A DNA stretch of 64,000 nt from assembly GCA_032622095.1 (NCBI GenBank), contig CP136066.1, positions 4,985,784 through 5,049,783 of the forward strand, in the 5' to 3' direction. The stretch is from Siphonodentalium dalli. Taxonomy: Eukaryota > Mollusca > Scaphopoda > Gadilida > Siphonodentaliidae. The notes beneath the pieces were generated by a model, which saw only the letters and a program-made list of their open reading frames with translations, ran no database searches and was not told where the DNA came from. How positions within the stretch are numbered: the first letter of the stretch is position 1; every line of letters begins with the position of its first letter. Positions 47,021 to 58,158 of this stretch are shown here, piece by piece. The translations under genes were made by a program, and so were the position numbers.

Positions 47021-47944
47021 TTTTACATTTTCCAGATCAGATGAAATTAATCGGAAATTGTTCGAGTTATAGTAACGCAAACTAGTAAGACCGACAACTC
47101 CTAGGCTATTAGCCAAAACAGTATACAAACATCCGCTTAATCGAATTAAACAATTCTAACTTGTAGGAAATGTAGAACAAACGTGATTTCAATAGACTCG
47201 CGATACTTGGTGACAGCAAATTTTATTGCATTTAATTTTAATTTCCTATCCAGAAATATACACTATAGCAGGTGGTGCAGTGGTACATAGCTATCGTCGG
47301 GAGGGGGCATAACTCTAATTTGCAGTTTGACATTATATAAGGCAACAAGTAAAGGTTACAAGCAACTAATTATATAGAGTTACGCTTCTTGAACTCGATT
47401 CAGCATACACAAAATCTGGCTGCTGATTGGTTGATTATCATTGAGGGAAATATCCCTAAGCGGGAACAGAAAATCATAGCCAACGTAAATATGGCGATCA
47501 TGTATGTTTAGATGTCCAGGAAGAGTCTGTTGGGGTCCCGAAGTTATGGAAGAGGTCTGGGTATTTGTATGCTGCTGATTTTTGTGCAGTAAATGGGACA
47601 TACAGTTGTGGAAATGCAAGATTATCGTTTGAAAAAAATACCGAAAAGGGCGCGTTTGTTGTCACAGACTGGTGCAGCGGATGACGTTATAATGGAAAAT
47701 TGACCAGTTGAAGTTCAAATAGGCTTAACCCATGGCCGGTGGGACTTCTAGTTAACACTGTCGCCTATGGAAAATAATTAGGTGTTTGTAACCTAAATTA
47801 TGAATGCAATCTCCGATATCTGTTCAAATAATTTAAATTGATACAGTTAGGTTCATCATCAGCGTAGAATCGCCTCGTTGTGTGACTTATTATAAATGCG
47901 TGATGGGCGGACAATAACACGGATAACCCAACCGACTTCCCAGA
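47021..47944. other. No recognised feature
   Basis: Unique-looking DNA with short frames only. Confidence 0.45.
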
Positions 47945-48090
47945 TGTACGTGTGTTCACTGTAGCCCGCACCATAAACGGAATAACGGATTTAACTCCAA
48001 TATCGGTTAATTTCAGAATAAAATAGTCCAATATGATCATATATATATGTATCATGTGAATAATATAGGTCGATTATGAACCGATTTGCG
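47945..48090 (+). repeat. Family H dispersed repeat, copy 2
   Basis: 'gtgtgttcactgtagcccgc', 'cggaataacgga', 'taatttcagaa' and 'gtcgattatgaacc' match the other H copies. Confidence 0.75.
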
Positions 48091-48100
48091 CTAGGATATG

Positions 48101-48275
48101 TTAACCCTTTCATGACTGGAGCTTCCTGAAAGTTTGCGAAAACACTGTGCCGATGCATTGTGTTGTATATATGCGAGTCGCCTCTCACATATATAAGAGA
48201 TTACATTGGCCTAACACTATATATCTCAACCTTGTAAGCCAATGCATTATATTATATACGCGTGTTTGATAATAC
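48101..48275. mobile_element. MITE family D with degenerate P hairpins, copy D2
   Basis: It starts TTAACCCTTTCATGACTGG. A decayed P hairpin lies at 48149-48210, and a single P arm at about 48237-48262 carries 'gccaatgcatta'. The right terminus is missing. Confidence 0.75.
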
Positions 48276-48316
48276 AATGGATATAACGAGTACGCACACA
48301 ACGAATTATAATGGTA

Positions 48317-48529
48317 CAGTAATGCTCTAATTAATCGACTCCTTAAACACAGCATAATTATGGTTAACTTTTCAGGATTTAGTCGGATATATGGCTTGTT
48401 GCCATTCATCGGAAAGCTCTCCCTGAGAGCTTTCCGATGAATGGCAACAAGCCATATTTCCGACTAAAACCTGAAAAGTTACCCATAATTATGCTGTGTT
48501 TAAAGAGTCGATTAATTAGAGCATTACTG
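48317..48529. mobile_element. Foldback MITE, family E, copy 3
   Basis: 213-bp palindrome like copy 2, with TA on both sides (48315-48316, 48530-48531). Both arms carry matching changes relative to copies 1 and 2, for example 'atgctctaatt' in place of 'atgccctaatt' with the compensating base on the other arm. Confidence 0.95.
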
Positions 48530-48710
48530 TATATGTAAAACAAAACCTAGCTGATATGTACGTAAATGCGAAAAGTGTACAAGGAGTCTATGGATAATAA
48601 ACCACAATGGATAACTAACTGATCTTTGTTCGCCTACATCTGTACTGCGATAATTTTGTCAGTACATGTATATAGAAGGAAATTGGTTGTTGGTGATCAT
48701 GCTTCGAGAT

Positions 48711-48806
48711 TTGTGAAATCACCCCTTTTATTTGAAATCACCCTTTTCCTATGAAATTACCCCTTTCCTGTGAAATCACCCCTTTCCTGTGAAATCACCC
48801 CTTTCC
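48711..48806. repeat. Tandem repeat, 18-20 bp unit, 5 copies
   Basis: Units of 'tgtgaaatcacccctttcc'. Confidence 0.95.
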
Positions 48807-49510
48807 AATAATGTATAATTGAACTGCTCGGCAATGGTTGGTGCCTTTTCTCGTTACGTTGTCGGATGTAAGGCGGTCGTCATTGTGTCTCTCCTGGGAA
48901 TAAGATCAAATTACGATTTTCAGGTCGAATGAAAACCTATCAAGACTGTTTTATTGATTTAACTGTTGTGTAGTGAGGGCCCTTCGTCGAACAGAAGCAT
49001 CAGAAAAATCATGGACGTTTCCGTCACCATGGTTACATTCGTAAACATTGTTCTGCAATATCAGCATGCCGCGCTGATAATGTTTATATAGATGATTAGA
49101 AAATTGAAAGGTGATATTACAAAGGAAGGCACGAACACGCAACCGTTGTTTATTCAGTATCCGTGACATGTTACGATTGGGTGCAGTCGACTAAATAAGG
49201 AGCTATAGAGTAGAGTTGTGTCGCTTTATTTTACAATGAGAAAAGAGTAGAATAGAGTCTGATAGATCAAAGCTGAACATGTCAACAACAAGCAGAATGT
49301 TTATCAGGTGCGGATTTCACATCGATTAATATCTGGCGGATGTACGTGTAGGATGTCAAAGAAAAGTGGTTACAAACAATACATGTATATTTGGGGATGT
49401 ATGGTCACTTTATATTACATGTTCATGTACATGAAGTAATCAATGGATTAGACCCTACAGTATACAACCCCGATTGGGTATTTTTCGCTATTAGGCGGTA
49501 GCAATCATAT
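48807..49510. other. No recognised feature
   Basis: No credible frame or repeat. Confidence 0.4.
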
Positions 49511-49690
49511 TTTACCCCAATTGTTGAGCAATAAATGCTCTATACTGTGTGTTGTCATTTAACACGCGCTTCACTAAAACGGCTTCGATTACCAACACAA
49601 TCCAATTCCACATCTCTCAATATTGGTTCAGTGAAGCGAGCACGGTACAAATTACCTTGCTGAAGGGTCAAAGCTTGGCGAGCAATTTGA
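49511..49690. repeat. SINE-like dispersed repeat, copy 2 (diverged)
   Basis: Aligns with 2450-2625: 'ttaccccaattgtt', 'gcgcttcacta', 'cggctt', 'gaagcgagcac(g/a)gtacaa' and 'accttgctgaagggtca' occur in the same order. The AGCGCTTA hairpin part is missing. Confidence 0.65.
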
Positions 49691-49779
49691 AATTGAGGAA
49701 GAGATTTCGAGGTATCCGCACCGCACGGTACTTGCTCATGTGTGTATGGACCACCGAATCGGATAAGGATGCGACAAGA

Positions 49780-50125
49780 CAACATGTTCTCCCGAAAACC
49801 GCACATTCATTATCTGATTGTAATAAAATTAATTTTAGGTCGCCTCATTTTGAGTCCATAGATAACTGAAAATGAGAGATCGCTTTCGTCACATTATTGA
49901 CTCAAAATTACTTCATTATAAGCATGCGCAGACAATGACGTAAATAAACAAACTCACGACTTATCAGGTGTACACTCTTTAAAATGTGTTTTCACTGTGG
50001 CCCGAGTCATAAAACGTAATAACGGACATGGGTCAATTATCTGCTTATTTCAGAACCAAATAATCCAAATGAACCTATATGTACATTATATGTCGATTAT
50101 GTACGTATTTGCGAGAAGATATGTT
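49780..50125 (+). repeat. Family G/H composite, copy 2
   Basis: 'atgttctcccgaaaac' (49782), the G hairpin (49831-49930), the linker 'gtacactctttaaaatgtg' and the H block 'ttcactgtggcccgagtca' follow in order. Confidence 0.8.
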
Positions 50126-50330
50126 GGACAAGAGCGATAACTTCTGGATACATGTGTAGTACCAAACAGCATTATGTTGTCAGTGAGCCTAGTTATGCGA
50201 CACACATATATATATATATATTTGTTTTGTGATACCCATAACATATGAGGAGAGGGATACTGTATTTTGTATTAGTACATGTGCAGTCAAAGGTTTCAGA
50301 TTGAAAAACTATCTCATCCGACAAAATATA

Positions 50331-50540
50331 TGTGACCCGCCATATCAAATCCAGTCGTAAGTCGGGATATTTTTACCCTGTGCCAATGCATTCTCTTATA
50401 TATGCGAGTCGACCATAGGTCGCCTCGCATATATAAGAGAATGCATTGGCCTAACAATTTTTCATCATTTGTTATTATTTTTTACAATTTTTTTACAATT
50501 TTAATAATTTTGTCTTATAATCTTTAACAGACTTATTTTG
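50331..50540. mobile_element. MITE family A, left half with one P hairpin (A2)
   Basis: It starts TGTGACCCGCCATATCAAA and carries a full 69-nt P hairpin at 50382-50450, then 'aacaatttt'-rich spacer. The second hairpin and right end are absent. It lies about 270 bp before the full copy A3 in the same orientation. Confidence 0.85.
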
Positions 50541-50813
50541 TAGGTTTAGTTCCAGGGAATCTTACGTTTTTCATGGGCATCAAAATTATTACTATGAATA
50601 CTTGGTGATAGTTTTGTGTTATAACATGCCCCTAAGGTTTTATCCAGTTTGTTTTTAAATTGGCATAGCATGCTTAAGCATACCCAAAAAAAATTCAACC
50701 CAAAAAAATTAAAAAATTACTTTTAATTTTTTAATATTTAGGGCCGATTTTACAGACTGCGAAGACAGCTATGTTTATAGTCGGATCGGGTAAGCCGTCC
50801 ACTGTGGCCTATT

Positions 50814-51262
50814 TGTGACCCGCCATACCAAATCCAGTCGTAAGTCGGGATTTCTTTACCCTGTGCCAATGCATTCTCTTATATATGCGAGTCGACCATA
50901 GGTCGCCTCGCATATATAAGAGAATGCATTGGCCTAAAAAAATTTACAATTTTAATAATTGTATTCTTTAACAATTTTATTATTTCACCCACACAGAGCC
51001 CCAGACAATCGTGAGCAGACGACACTCTTCTATATGCTTCTATATATGTGTGGGGCTCCCTGCAGGGTAATGGATGTTTTTTATTTTATGTCCTAAAAAT
51101 TGTAAGAAACATTTATTTAAAAAACATGATAATTTTGTTTTAGGCCAATGCATTCTCTTATATATGCGAGGCGACCTATAGTCGACTCGCATATATAAGA
51201 GAATGAATTGGCACAGGGTAAAACAATCCCGACTTACGACTGGATTTGATATGGCGGGTCAC
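50814..51262. mobile_element. MITE family A with a P-hairpin pair, full copy A3
   Basis: The ends are TGTGACCCGCCAT at 50814 and ATGGCGGGTCAC finishing at 51262. P hairpins lie at 50865-50933 and 51144-51212, inverted. The pair is bounded by 'ttaccctgtgcc' and 'ggcacagggtaa', and outside that 'cgggattt' pairs with 'aatcccg', so the whole element is symmetric. The interior carries 'gtggggctccctgcagg', as in A1. Confidence 0.95.
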
Positions 51263-51294
51263 GTATGTCCATAGAGGCTGCAAATTACACACGA

Positions 51295-51650
51295 ATAAAT
51301 AGTCCAGTCAGCAGTAACTGTAATATGTCGTCCAACCAAATGCATGCATACATGGAACCTAAATATTATATCTGAATAACTATAGTCCAGTCAGCAGTAA
51401 CTGTAATATGTCGTCCAACCAAATGCATGCATACATGGAACCTAAATATTATATCTGAATAACTATAGTCCAGTCAGCAGTAACTGTAATATGTCGTCCA
51501 ACCAAATGCATGCATACATGGAACCTAAATATTATATCTGAATAACTATAGTCCAGTCAGCAGTAACTGTAATATGTCGTCCAACCAAATGCATGCATAC
51601 ATGGAACCTAAATATTATATCTGAATAACTATAGTCCAGTCAGCAGTAAT
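51295..51650. repeat. Tandem repeat, 83-bp unit, about 4.3 copies, no visible divergence
   Basis: Successive 'agtccagtcagcagtaac' starts at 51301, 51384, 51467, 51550 and 51633 give an exact 83-bp period. By eye the copies are identical except at the edges, which implies very recent expansion or homogenisation. It lies 33 bp after the end of MITE A3. Confidence 0.97.
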
Positions 51651-51682
51651 CTCCTTGAATGTACATATACATTGTTATCGCG

Positions 51683-52713
51683 TTAATGCTTGGTTGGGCG
51701 TATATGTGCGTGCGACATGCAGAGGGTGTCGATGACTTAATGCTTGGTTGGGCGTATATGTGCGTGCGATACACAGAGGGTGTCGATGACTTAATGCTTG
51801 GTTTGGACGTATATGTGCGTGTGATATGCAGAGGGTGTCGATTACTTAATGCTTTGTTGGGCGTATATGTGCGTGTGATATGCAGAGGGTGTCGATGACT
51901 TACTGCTTGGTTGGGCGTATATGTGCGTGTGATATGCAGAGGGTGTCGATGACTTACTGCTTGGTTGGGCGTATATGTGCGTGCGATATGCAGAGGGTGT
52001 CGATGACTTAATTCTTGGTTGGGCGTATATGTGTGCGTGCGATGTGCAGAGGGTGTCCATGACTTAATGCTTGGTTGGGCGTATATGTGCGTGCGATATG
52101 CAGAGGGTGTCGATGACTTAATGATTGGTTGGGCGTATATATGTGCGTGCGATATGCAGAGGGTGTCCATGACTTAATGCTTGGTTGGGCGTATATGTGC
52201 GTGCGATATGCAGAGGGTGTCGATGACTTAATTCTTGGTTGGGCGTATATGTGCGTGCGATATGCAGAGGGTGTCGATGACTTAATGCTTGGTTGGGCGT
52301 ATATGTGCGTGCGATATGCAGAGGGTGTCGGTGACTTAATGCTTGGTTGGGCGTATATGTGCGTGTGATATGCAGAGGGTGTCGATGACGTAATGCTTGA
52401 TTGTGCGTATATGTGCGTGCGATATGCAGAATGTGTCGATGATTTAATGCTTGGTTGGGCGTATATGTGCGTGCGATATGCAGAGGGTGTCGATTACTTA
52501 ATGCTTGGTTGGGCGTATATGGGCGTGCGATATGCAGAAGGTGTCGATGACTTAATGCTTGGTTGGGCGTATATATGTGCGTGCGATATGCAGAGGTTGT
52601 CGATGACTTAATGCTTGGTTGGGCGTATATGTGCGTCCGATATGCAGAGGGTGTCGATGACTTAATGCTTGGTTGGGCGGAAATGTGCGTGCGATATGCA
52701 GAGGGTGCCGGCG
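51683..52713. repeat. Minisatellite, 54-bp unit, about 19 copies
   Basis: Units contain 'gacttaatgcttggttggg', 'cgtatatgtgcgtgcgatat' and 'gcagagggtgtcgat'. Variants include a TA insertion ('tatatatgtg') and 'tatgtgtgcg', which shift frame. Eighteen codons per unit leave long frames open on both strands (LMLGWAYMCVRYAEGVDD on plus; SSTPSAYRTHIYAQPSIK on minus, up to 199 codons). Confidence 0.98.
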
Positions 52714-52965
52714 ACAAACGATCGATTGTGAAACGCGATGATAATACAACCTAATCTAATCCGATTGGGATATCACGCGACAATTGTCGGTAATCTCAGT
52801 GCTTTGTTACAAGCATTGGCCACGCACATACTGCAACATGCACAAGGATAAATCTGATATGTGCACGATATCTATTAAAACTTTCGTCTGCGAAATTGCC
52901 AGAGTTAGGTAACAATCATAACAAGACAGTGGCTTGTTATAATAGATAAATATGTCTGACATTTG

Positions 52966-53158
52966 TATAATGAGGTCCCAAATGGGTGAGTTTAGTGACG
53001 CTATTACGCACCACGGGCTAGCGTTACCAAATGCACCCGTTGAGGGCCCCATTATGCTTACTCTTCAATTGATATGGGAGACCTACGATCAGGTTGAAGT
53101 TCCCCAGTTGAAGTTGATGTTCACCCATTAGTCACATCGAATATGCAAACATGCATCA
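52966..53158. repeat. Family F foldback, copy F2
   Basis: A palindromic module (52972-53050; 'gaggtccc', 'gtttagtgacgctatt', 'gggctagcg', 'ggccccatt') is followed by 'gatatgggagacctacgatc' and 'ttcacccattagtcac', as in F1 and F5. Confidence 0.8.
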
Positions 53159-54928
53159 TGACAAATCTACAAAGATCCTCATATGTACGGACCTACATTA
53201 TAAATGTTGTAGAAGAGAACTGTTAAGACATATTAGCATTCAGTACAGGCTAATATTTCATGTCAATCTGACACTCTGGCATGCCAAACTTTCTTCACTA
53301 CAGCCAAACAAGTAAAGGTTTCGGAAGGGCGATGACTCTCTTTGCAACGTACTTTGTCGAAATAAAGGCGAATTGTCTGAAATAATTTAAACACCACAAG
53401 TAATTAACATTGGTCTACAACAATTCTATATTAAGTCAGATTATCATATAGGATGGGTGGGCTTGGGGAGAATGGAAGATACGCTCTTTAAAAACACTTT
53501 ACGTATTAGTTATCGCGTGATAAGATCCCAAAGCCCCGATAATGAATATCGCTTATTTCCAATTTTCAAATATCCGTTATTTCATCAATTGTTATTTTAC
53601 TTGTTAGAAGAAATTTTAATACACAAACCAACGTGTTGGAGATCCCAGATACTACACGAATCAATGGTTTTGACATTCTGGGTAACCTAATCACCAGCGA
53701 GGACATAATTATCTCTGGTACCCTAATCAACAGCGAGGACATAATTATCTCTGGTAGCCTGATAAAAGTTTCAGACATATTGCACCAAATCAACGTTTCG
53801 GGGTTCCTGGATATACAATATAGTCAACGTTTCGTGTTTCCTAGATATACACTATAATCAACGTTTCGAACATCATAGACGATTTGTACCCTAATCAACA
53901 TAAAATGAAATGCAATATTAGCCTGTACTTAATTGTTTTAATGTAGACTAAAATATTAGTCTGTATCGGATGGAAACAAGTCTTATGGTATTAAATGGTA
54001 GGGGCATATTTAGTATAGTATTACGATGTACCAAGATCTTGATATAAATGTGAGCGGAAACTGGGAACGATAACATGGAGTTCATACACATTATTTCACG
54101 GCGAATGCAATCACGCCTTGCACATGCGCATAGGAATGGGAACAATAATCCAATCATGTTTGGTGTGAATTAATTCATTTAGCGCCGATTACCCACTGTT
54201 TGCCGACGGAATGTTGAACAAGTCCCGCACCAAATTAATGAGTTTGCTTGAATGGCACAATAGCGCACATAGTCCATATCGATCCGAGGCACAATTTAGA
54301 TTTTAATATCTGCGATAAAAGCTCGACTTTATTTCGCCCGCTGTGTGGACCTTGCCACTATTCCATTTTCAATTTACTCGAAATCGCCCCTTATTGGACC
54401 GGAAATGGACAAACAGATGGGACTGATGTATGGATTCGATTAGCGATTCCGGATCTACATCCGATGGATGTTCGAACAGTGTCATTTACGCACGCAATTA
54501 TGAGTGAATTGAATTGACCCTAAAATGGATGTCTTGTGTTGTGATGTTTAATTTTGCATGCAACTGAGATAATGCTTGAACAAAACGTATGCACCAAAAA
54601 TTCAATGATGCCGATATCGGCTTATTTAGAATGGAATTAATCCCATAGTGCATGTATTGTTTTAAAAACTGTTTTTTTTGTCAATATAGAGCGTATATTG
54701 AGGCTACATAATGCCAATATGAGCTTATTTATCTCATTAAAATAAACCCGCTGTGTGCTTATTTTCACGGAAACAGGATTCCGTTTCTAGCAATTGTGAG
54801 TGATCGGTTGATTTTAACTCTAGGGTCACTGCTCGCGTGATGTTAGACGCCCGTCGTCTATATACGAGGATGATGTATGCGAACACGACTTTTCCACTTG
54901 CAGACAAGGTTGTAATCTGAGATTACAA
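53159..54928. other. No recognised gene
   Basis: Apart from the tandem repeats at 53680-53875, two diverged 'ggcttattt...aataa...ccc' segments (54607 and 54706) resemble part of family H. An ATG-less 89-codon frame at 54248-54517 is unrecognised. Confidence 0.4.
53680..53875. repeat. Two adjacent short tandem repeats
   Basis: First, 'accctaatcaacagcgaggacataattatctctggt'-type units (37 bp, a little over two copies, 53684-53765). Then 'caacgtttcg' plus 'ttcctagatatacactat' units (about 38 bp, about 2.5 copies, 53790-53875). Confidence 0.88.
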
Positions 54929-55112
54929 AACGTGCACATATTTATCAGTTCCGGCATCCATTTCGGAAAGTTTCCGAAACGTGAGTGCATTTATCAATTC
55001 CGGCAGCTATTTCTAAAAGCTTCTTAAACGCGGCGTGATAGAAATAGTTCTTGTTCATCCGAGACCAACACTCAGCGGTTCCGACAGCATGTATTATTCA
55101 ACAATTCCAAAT
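54929..55112 (+). repeat. Dispersed repeat Q, copy 1
   Basis: It starts with two 48-bp subunits ('atttatcagttccggc' and 'atttatcaattccggc') and continues with 'cttcttaaacgcggcgtgat' and 'gttcatccgagacc'. It matches 56409-56551, which has one subunit. Confidence 0.8.
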
Positions 55113-55283
55113 AATTAAATGTTAGATATTCATGAAATTTCATATGTTGATTTGATCTGAAGCCGGATACATGTTCAACTAAACTTCAATGTTTACCGCC
55201 AATCTTGACGGAACTCAATAACTTATCATAATGCCGTTTGAACACCGTTTGAATACCGGCCCAGGAGTCTAGTGAGTACCTGA

Positions 55284-55340
55284 AAAGTGCCCTCCTGACT
55301 GGATTGCCCACTTGCCCTGTTGGTGCTTCCGGCGTCCCTG
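55284..55340. mobile_element. hAT MITE end fragment
   Basis: 'gaaaagtgccct...', 'cttgccctgttggtgcttcc' and 'ggcgtccctg' match the right 60 bp of the MITE at 17862-18172. The rest is missing. Confidence 0.7.
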
Positions 55341-55411
55341 GGCCCAGCAGATGTAGTTAAAATTGTTAGAATAAACAGGTATGCCACTAAACAGTACAAA
55401 CTCGATTCGAC

Positions 55412-55705
55412 AACATGGTAGGACGGATGGAGCGTGTAACATGGTAGGACGGATGGAGCGTGTAACAGGGTAGGACGGATGGAGAGTGTACAGGGTAGGA
55501 CGGATGGAGCGTGTAACAGGGTAGGACGGATGGAGCGTGCACATGTAACAGGGTAGGACGGATGGAGCGTGTAACAGGGTAGGACGGATGGAGCGTGTAA
55601 CAGGGTAGGACTGATGGAGCGTGTAACAGGGTAGGACGGATGGAGCGTGTAACATGGTAGGACGGATGGAGCGTGTAACAGGGTAGGACGGATGGAGCGT
55701 GTAAC
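55412..55705. repeat. Minisatellite, 26-bp unit, about 11 copies
   Basis: Units of 'cagggtaggacggatgga' plus 'gcgtgtaa'. One unit has a 6-bp insert ('cacatg', about 55540) and one a 2-bp loss. Confidence 0.97.
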
Positions 55706-55909
55706 TGCCATGCTTTGGTGCATTATCAGTCTCAATTTGTTCTCAATTCTATAATACCACGTTGTATTAGTAGCATTCTTGTCATTAATAGAATATACAT
55801 ACTTTAGTACTGTAAGTTGATATTTATAATCAGAATCAGAATCATGTATATATATCTAAGTGATTTGTCCATTACAATTCATATTGGCTTGATCTAGCCA
55901 ATGTTCAAA

Positions 55910-56100
55910 TGATATGGACAGTTTGGTTTCTTAGAAGGATATGGACAGTTCGGTTTCTTAGAATGATATGGACAGTTCGGTTTCTTAGAATGATATGGAC
56001 AGTTCGGTTTCTTAGAATGATATGGACAGTTTGGTTTCTTATAATGATATGGACAGTTTGGTTTCTTATAATGATATGGACAGTTCCGTTTCTCAGAATG
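55910..56100. repeat. Minisatellite, 27-bp unit, about 7 copies
   Basis: Units of 'gatatggacagttcggttt' plus 'cttagaat'. The segment just before the array (55890-55926) resembles the single-copy sequence at 56249-56285 ('cttgatttagccaattttca'), which suggests the source of the unit. Confidence 0.97.
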
Positions 56101-56408
56101 AATTGTAACTGACAAAAGTCTTAAATAAAAAAAAAGAGATTTCTCCGAATTATGTGTACACGATGGCAGTGGTGAGATCAGCGTAGCAAGGGACTGAACT
56201 CTGCCTTGCATCTTGTAAACCATAATATGTTTGGCCTTATCTAACTTTACTTGATTTAGCCAATTTTCAAGTGGGAATGGACAATGCGCGATGAGTGATT
56301 TCCTTACTTGCTGTATACGTGCGTATAGCAGGGGAGTGAGTTTGGGCATGTACACCATATTATGTTTGGCCTTATTTAACTGCGCATCTATAACAGCGCG
56401 AGTCTGAA
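56101..56408. other. Direct duplication of a short segment
   Basis: 'accataatatgtttggcctt' near 56219 recurs as 'accatattatgtttggcctt' near 56355. Nothing else recognised. Confidence 0.6.
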
Positions 56409-56551
56409 ACGTGAGCGCATTTATCAGTTCTGGCAGCCATTTCGGGGGGCTTCTTAAACGTGGCGTGATGGAAATAATTCTTATTCATTTGAGACCCTGA
56501 CTCAGACAGCGGTGCCGATAAGATGTATTACTGAATGTTTCCAAATATCGA
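56409..56551 (+). repeat. Dispersed repeat Q, copy 2
   Basis: Matches 54962-55112, with 'aacgtgagcgcatttatcag', 'cttcttaaacgtggcgtgat' and 'tcatttgagacc'. Confidence 0.8.
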
Positions 56552-57560
56552 TTGGCCCACTCCGGCATGGAGAGTCGCGGGGTTGTCGCGATTTAAGCGA
56601 CGCTTTCCGGTCCCATTACGAAGCAATATCATGAAGACTGGATCAGTTCACGATTATCTTCATAGCACTCTATTTACATTTGCATTATATATGCGACATC
56701 GGGTCACGTGACGCATCACGTTGATGTATTTGGCGTTTATTCACGGTAGTTATTAGTCTTCGAGATTCGCAAGATGTGGTTTAATTAATGTAGCGCAGAG
56801 ATTCGTGGTACTTTTTTTTCAGAAACATAATATTCCAGAATTGACGTTAGATCCTCACATTTATTAATTGAACGATAAGCTGGAATACGCATACTTTCTG
56901 CAAGTATTATAATGCAGAAACCGGTCGTATTCAAGCAAATTTGTATACTTCCTTTAAAAAACACTTCCTGTTTGTCTTCAAAAGACAATCCGTGTTCTAA
57001 GCCCGTTTTGCTAATAAACCAGCGAATGTGTTAGATCACAATGTTAGCTATCCTTCTTGTGATTTGAATAAGGACGTAACCAGTTTTATTTAGTTTAGTT
57101 AATATAAATATTTGGTCTGTTCAAAAACATGTCACATAGTTCTGAGGCATGAGTTATCTCTTTTTGAATCCTATCAGTACATATAGTTATTAAAACAATG
57201 ACTAGTTTACAAATTAAATGCAATTTAGTGGGATTAAGTCTGTTCAATTTCGATCTGCGAGGAACTTCGATTATGATGGCTGGGAAAACGTGGTCATCTT
57301 AAACTGGGACCAATGCTATACAATTCGCATGATTGTTTATACGTGCATACAACACAAGCGGGTAAATCAGAAAGACAGTGGTTTATAACACTAGATCGCC
57401 TATATTGGTGTTGTGCGAAGATAATTTAATACTAATATAAATCGAAGTATAAGAACACCCATGCAACGCGTAGTATTGTCGAGTATATTATATGAAATAG
57501 TACCATATCTTAAACGTGTGTAGGTCTTGTTTCATAGTATTGGCACCAGAAGATGACGAT
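56552..57560. other. No recognised feature
   Basis: Unique-looking DNA with short frames only. Confidence 0.45.
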
Positions 57561-57672
57561 TTACACGTGTGTACTCCTGTAACGCGATGTATACGTGTGT
57601 ATTCCTGTAACGCGATGTATATGTGTGTACTCATGTAACGCGATGTATACGTGTGTACTACTGTCACGCGTT
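57561..57672. repeat. Minisatellite, 28-bp unit, about 4 copies
   Basis: Units of 'acgtgtgtactcctgtaacg' plus 'cgatgtat'. Confidence 0.95.
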
Positions 57673-57918
57673 TGTGGTGCAAGTGGCCGAACTACTGACA
57701 TACTGAGTTGTTTTTATCGAAATTGGTAGAAATTGTCTGCCCCACGCAAAAACAGCATAGCTGTGTTCATCTACATGATGAATGCCGATTCTGAGTCTAT
57801 ATATGTGAGTGTATTCAGACAACTAATACACGATGAATATATTTTAAATACATTTTCGAGATGGTTGTCCATCTTGTCGTAAAAGTGTCCAAATAAAATG
57901 TGATACGTTAAATGTACA

Positions 57919-58158
57919 TAATCCGATATAACGCCACTATATTACTATTGTACGATATAACGCCACTATATTACTAGTTATAATCCGATATAAATCCACT
58001 ATATTACTAGTTATAATCCGATATAACACCACTATATTACTATTGTAAGATATCACGCCACTATATTACTAGTTATAATCCGATATAACGCCACTATATT
58101 ACTATATTGTAAGATATAACGCCACTATATTACTATTTAACGCCACTATATTACTATT
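57919..58158. repeat. Minisatellite, about 33-bp unit, about 7 copies
   Basis: Units of 'ccgatataacgccactatat' plus 'tactagttataat', with some shortened units. The last 'attactatt' coincides with the start of the family C fragment. Confidence 0.95.

Noticed and set aside
47798-48055. YADD in a minus-strand frame, a reverse-transcriptase-like tetrapeptide
   Set aside because: No neighbouring reverse-transcriptase motifs. It lies across a dispersed repeat.
51640-52754. Frames up to 199 codons with repeated tyrosine- or serine-containing modules
   Set aside because: They come from the 54-bp array. Unit-length changes break the frame, and the flanks have no coding signal.
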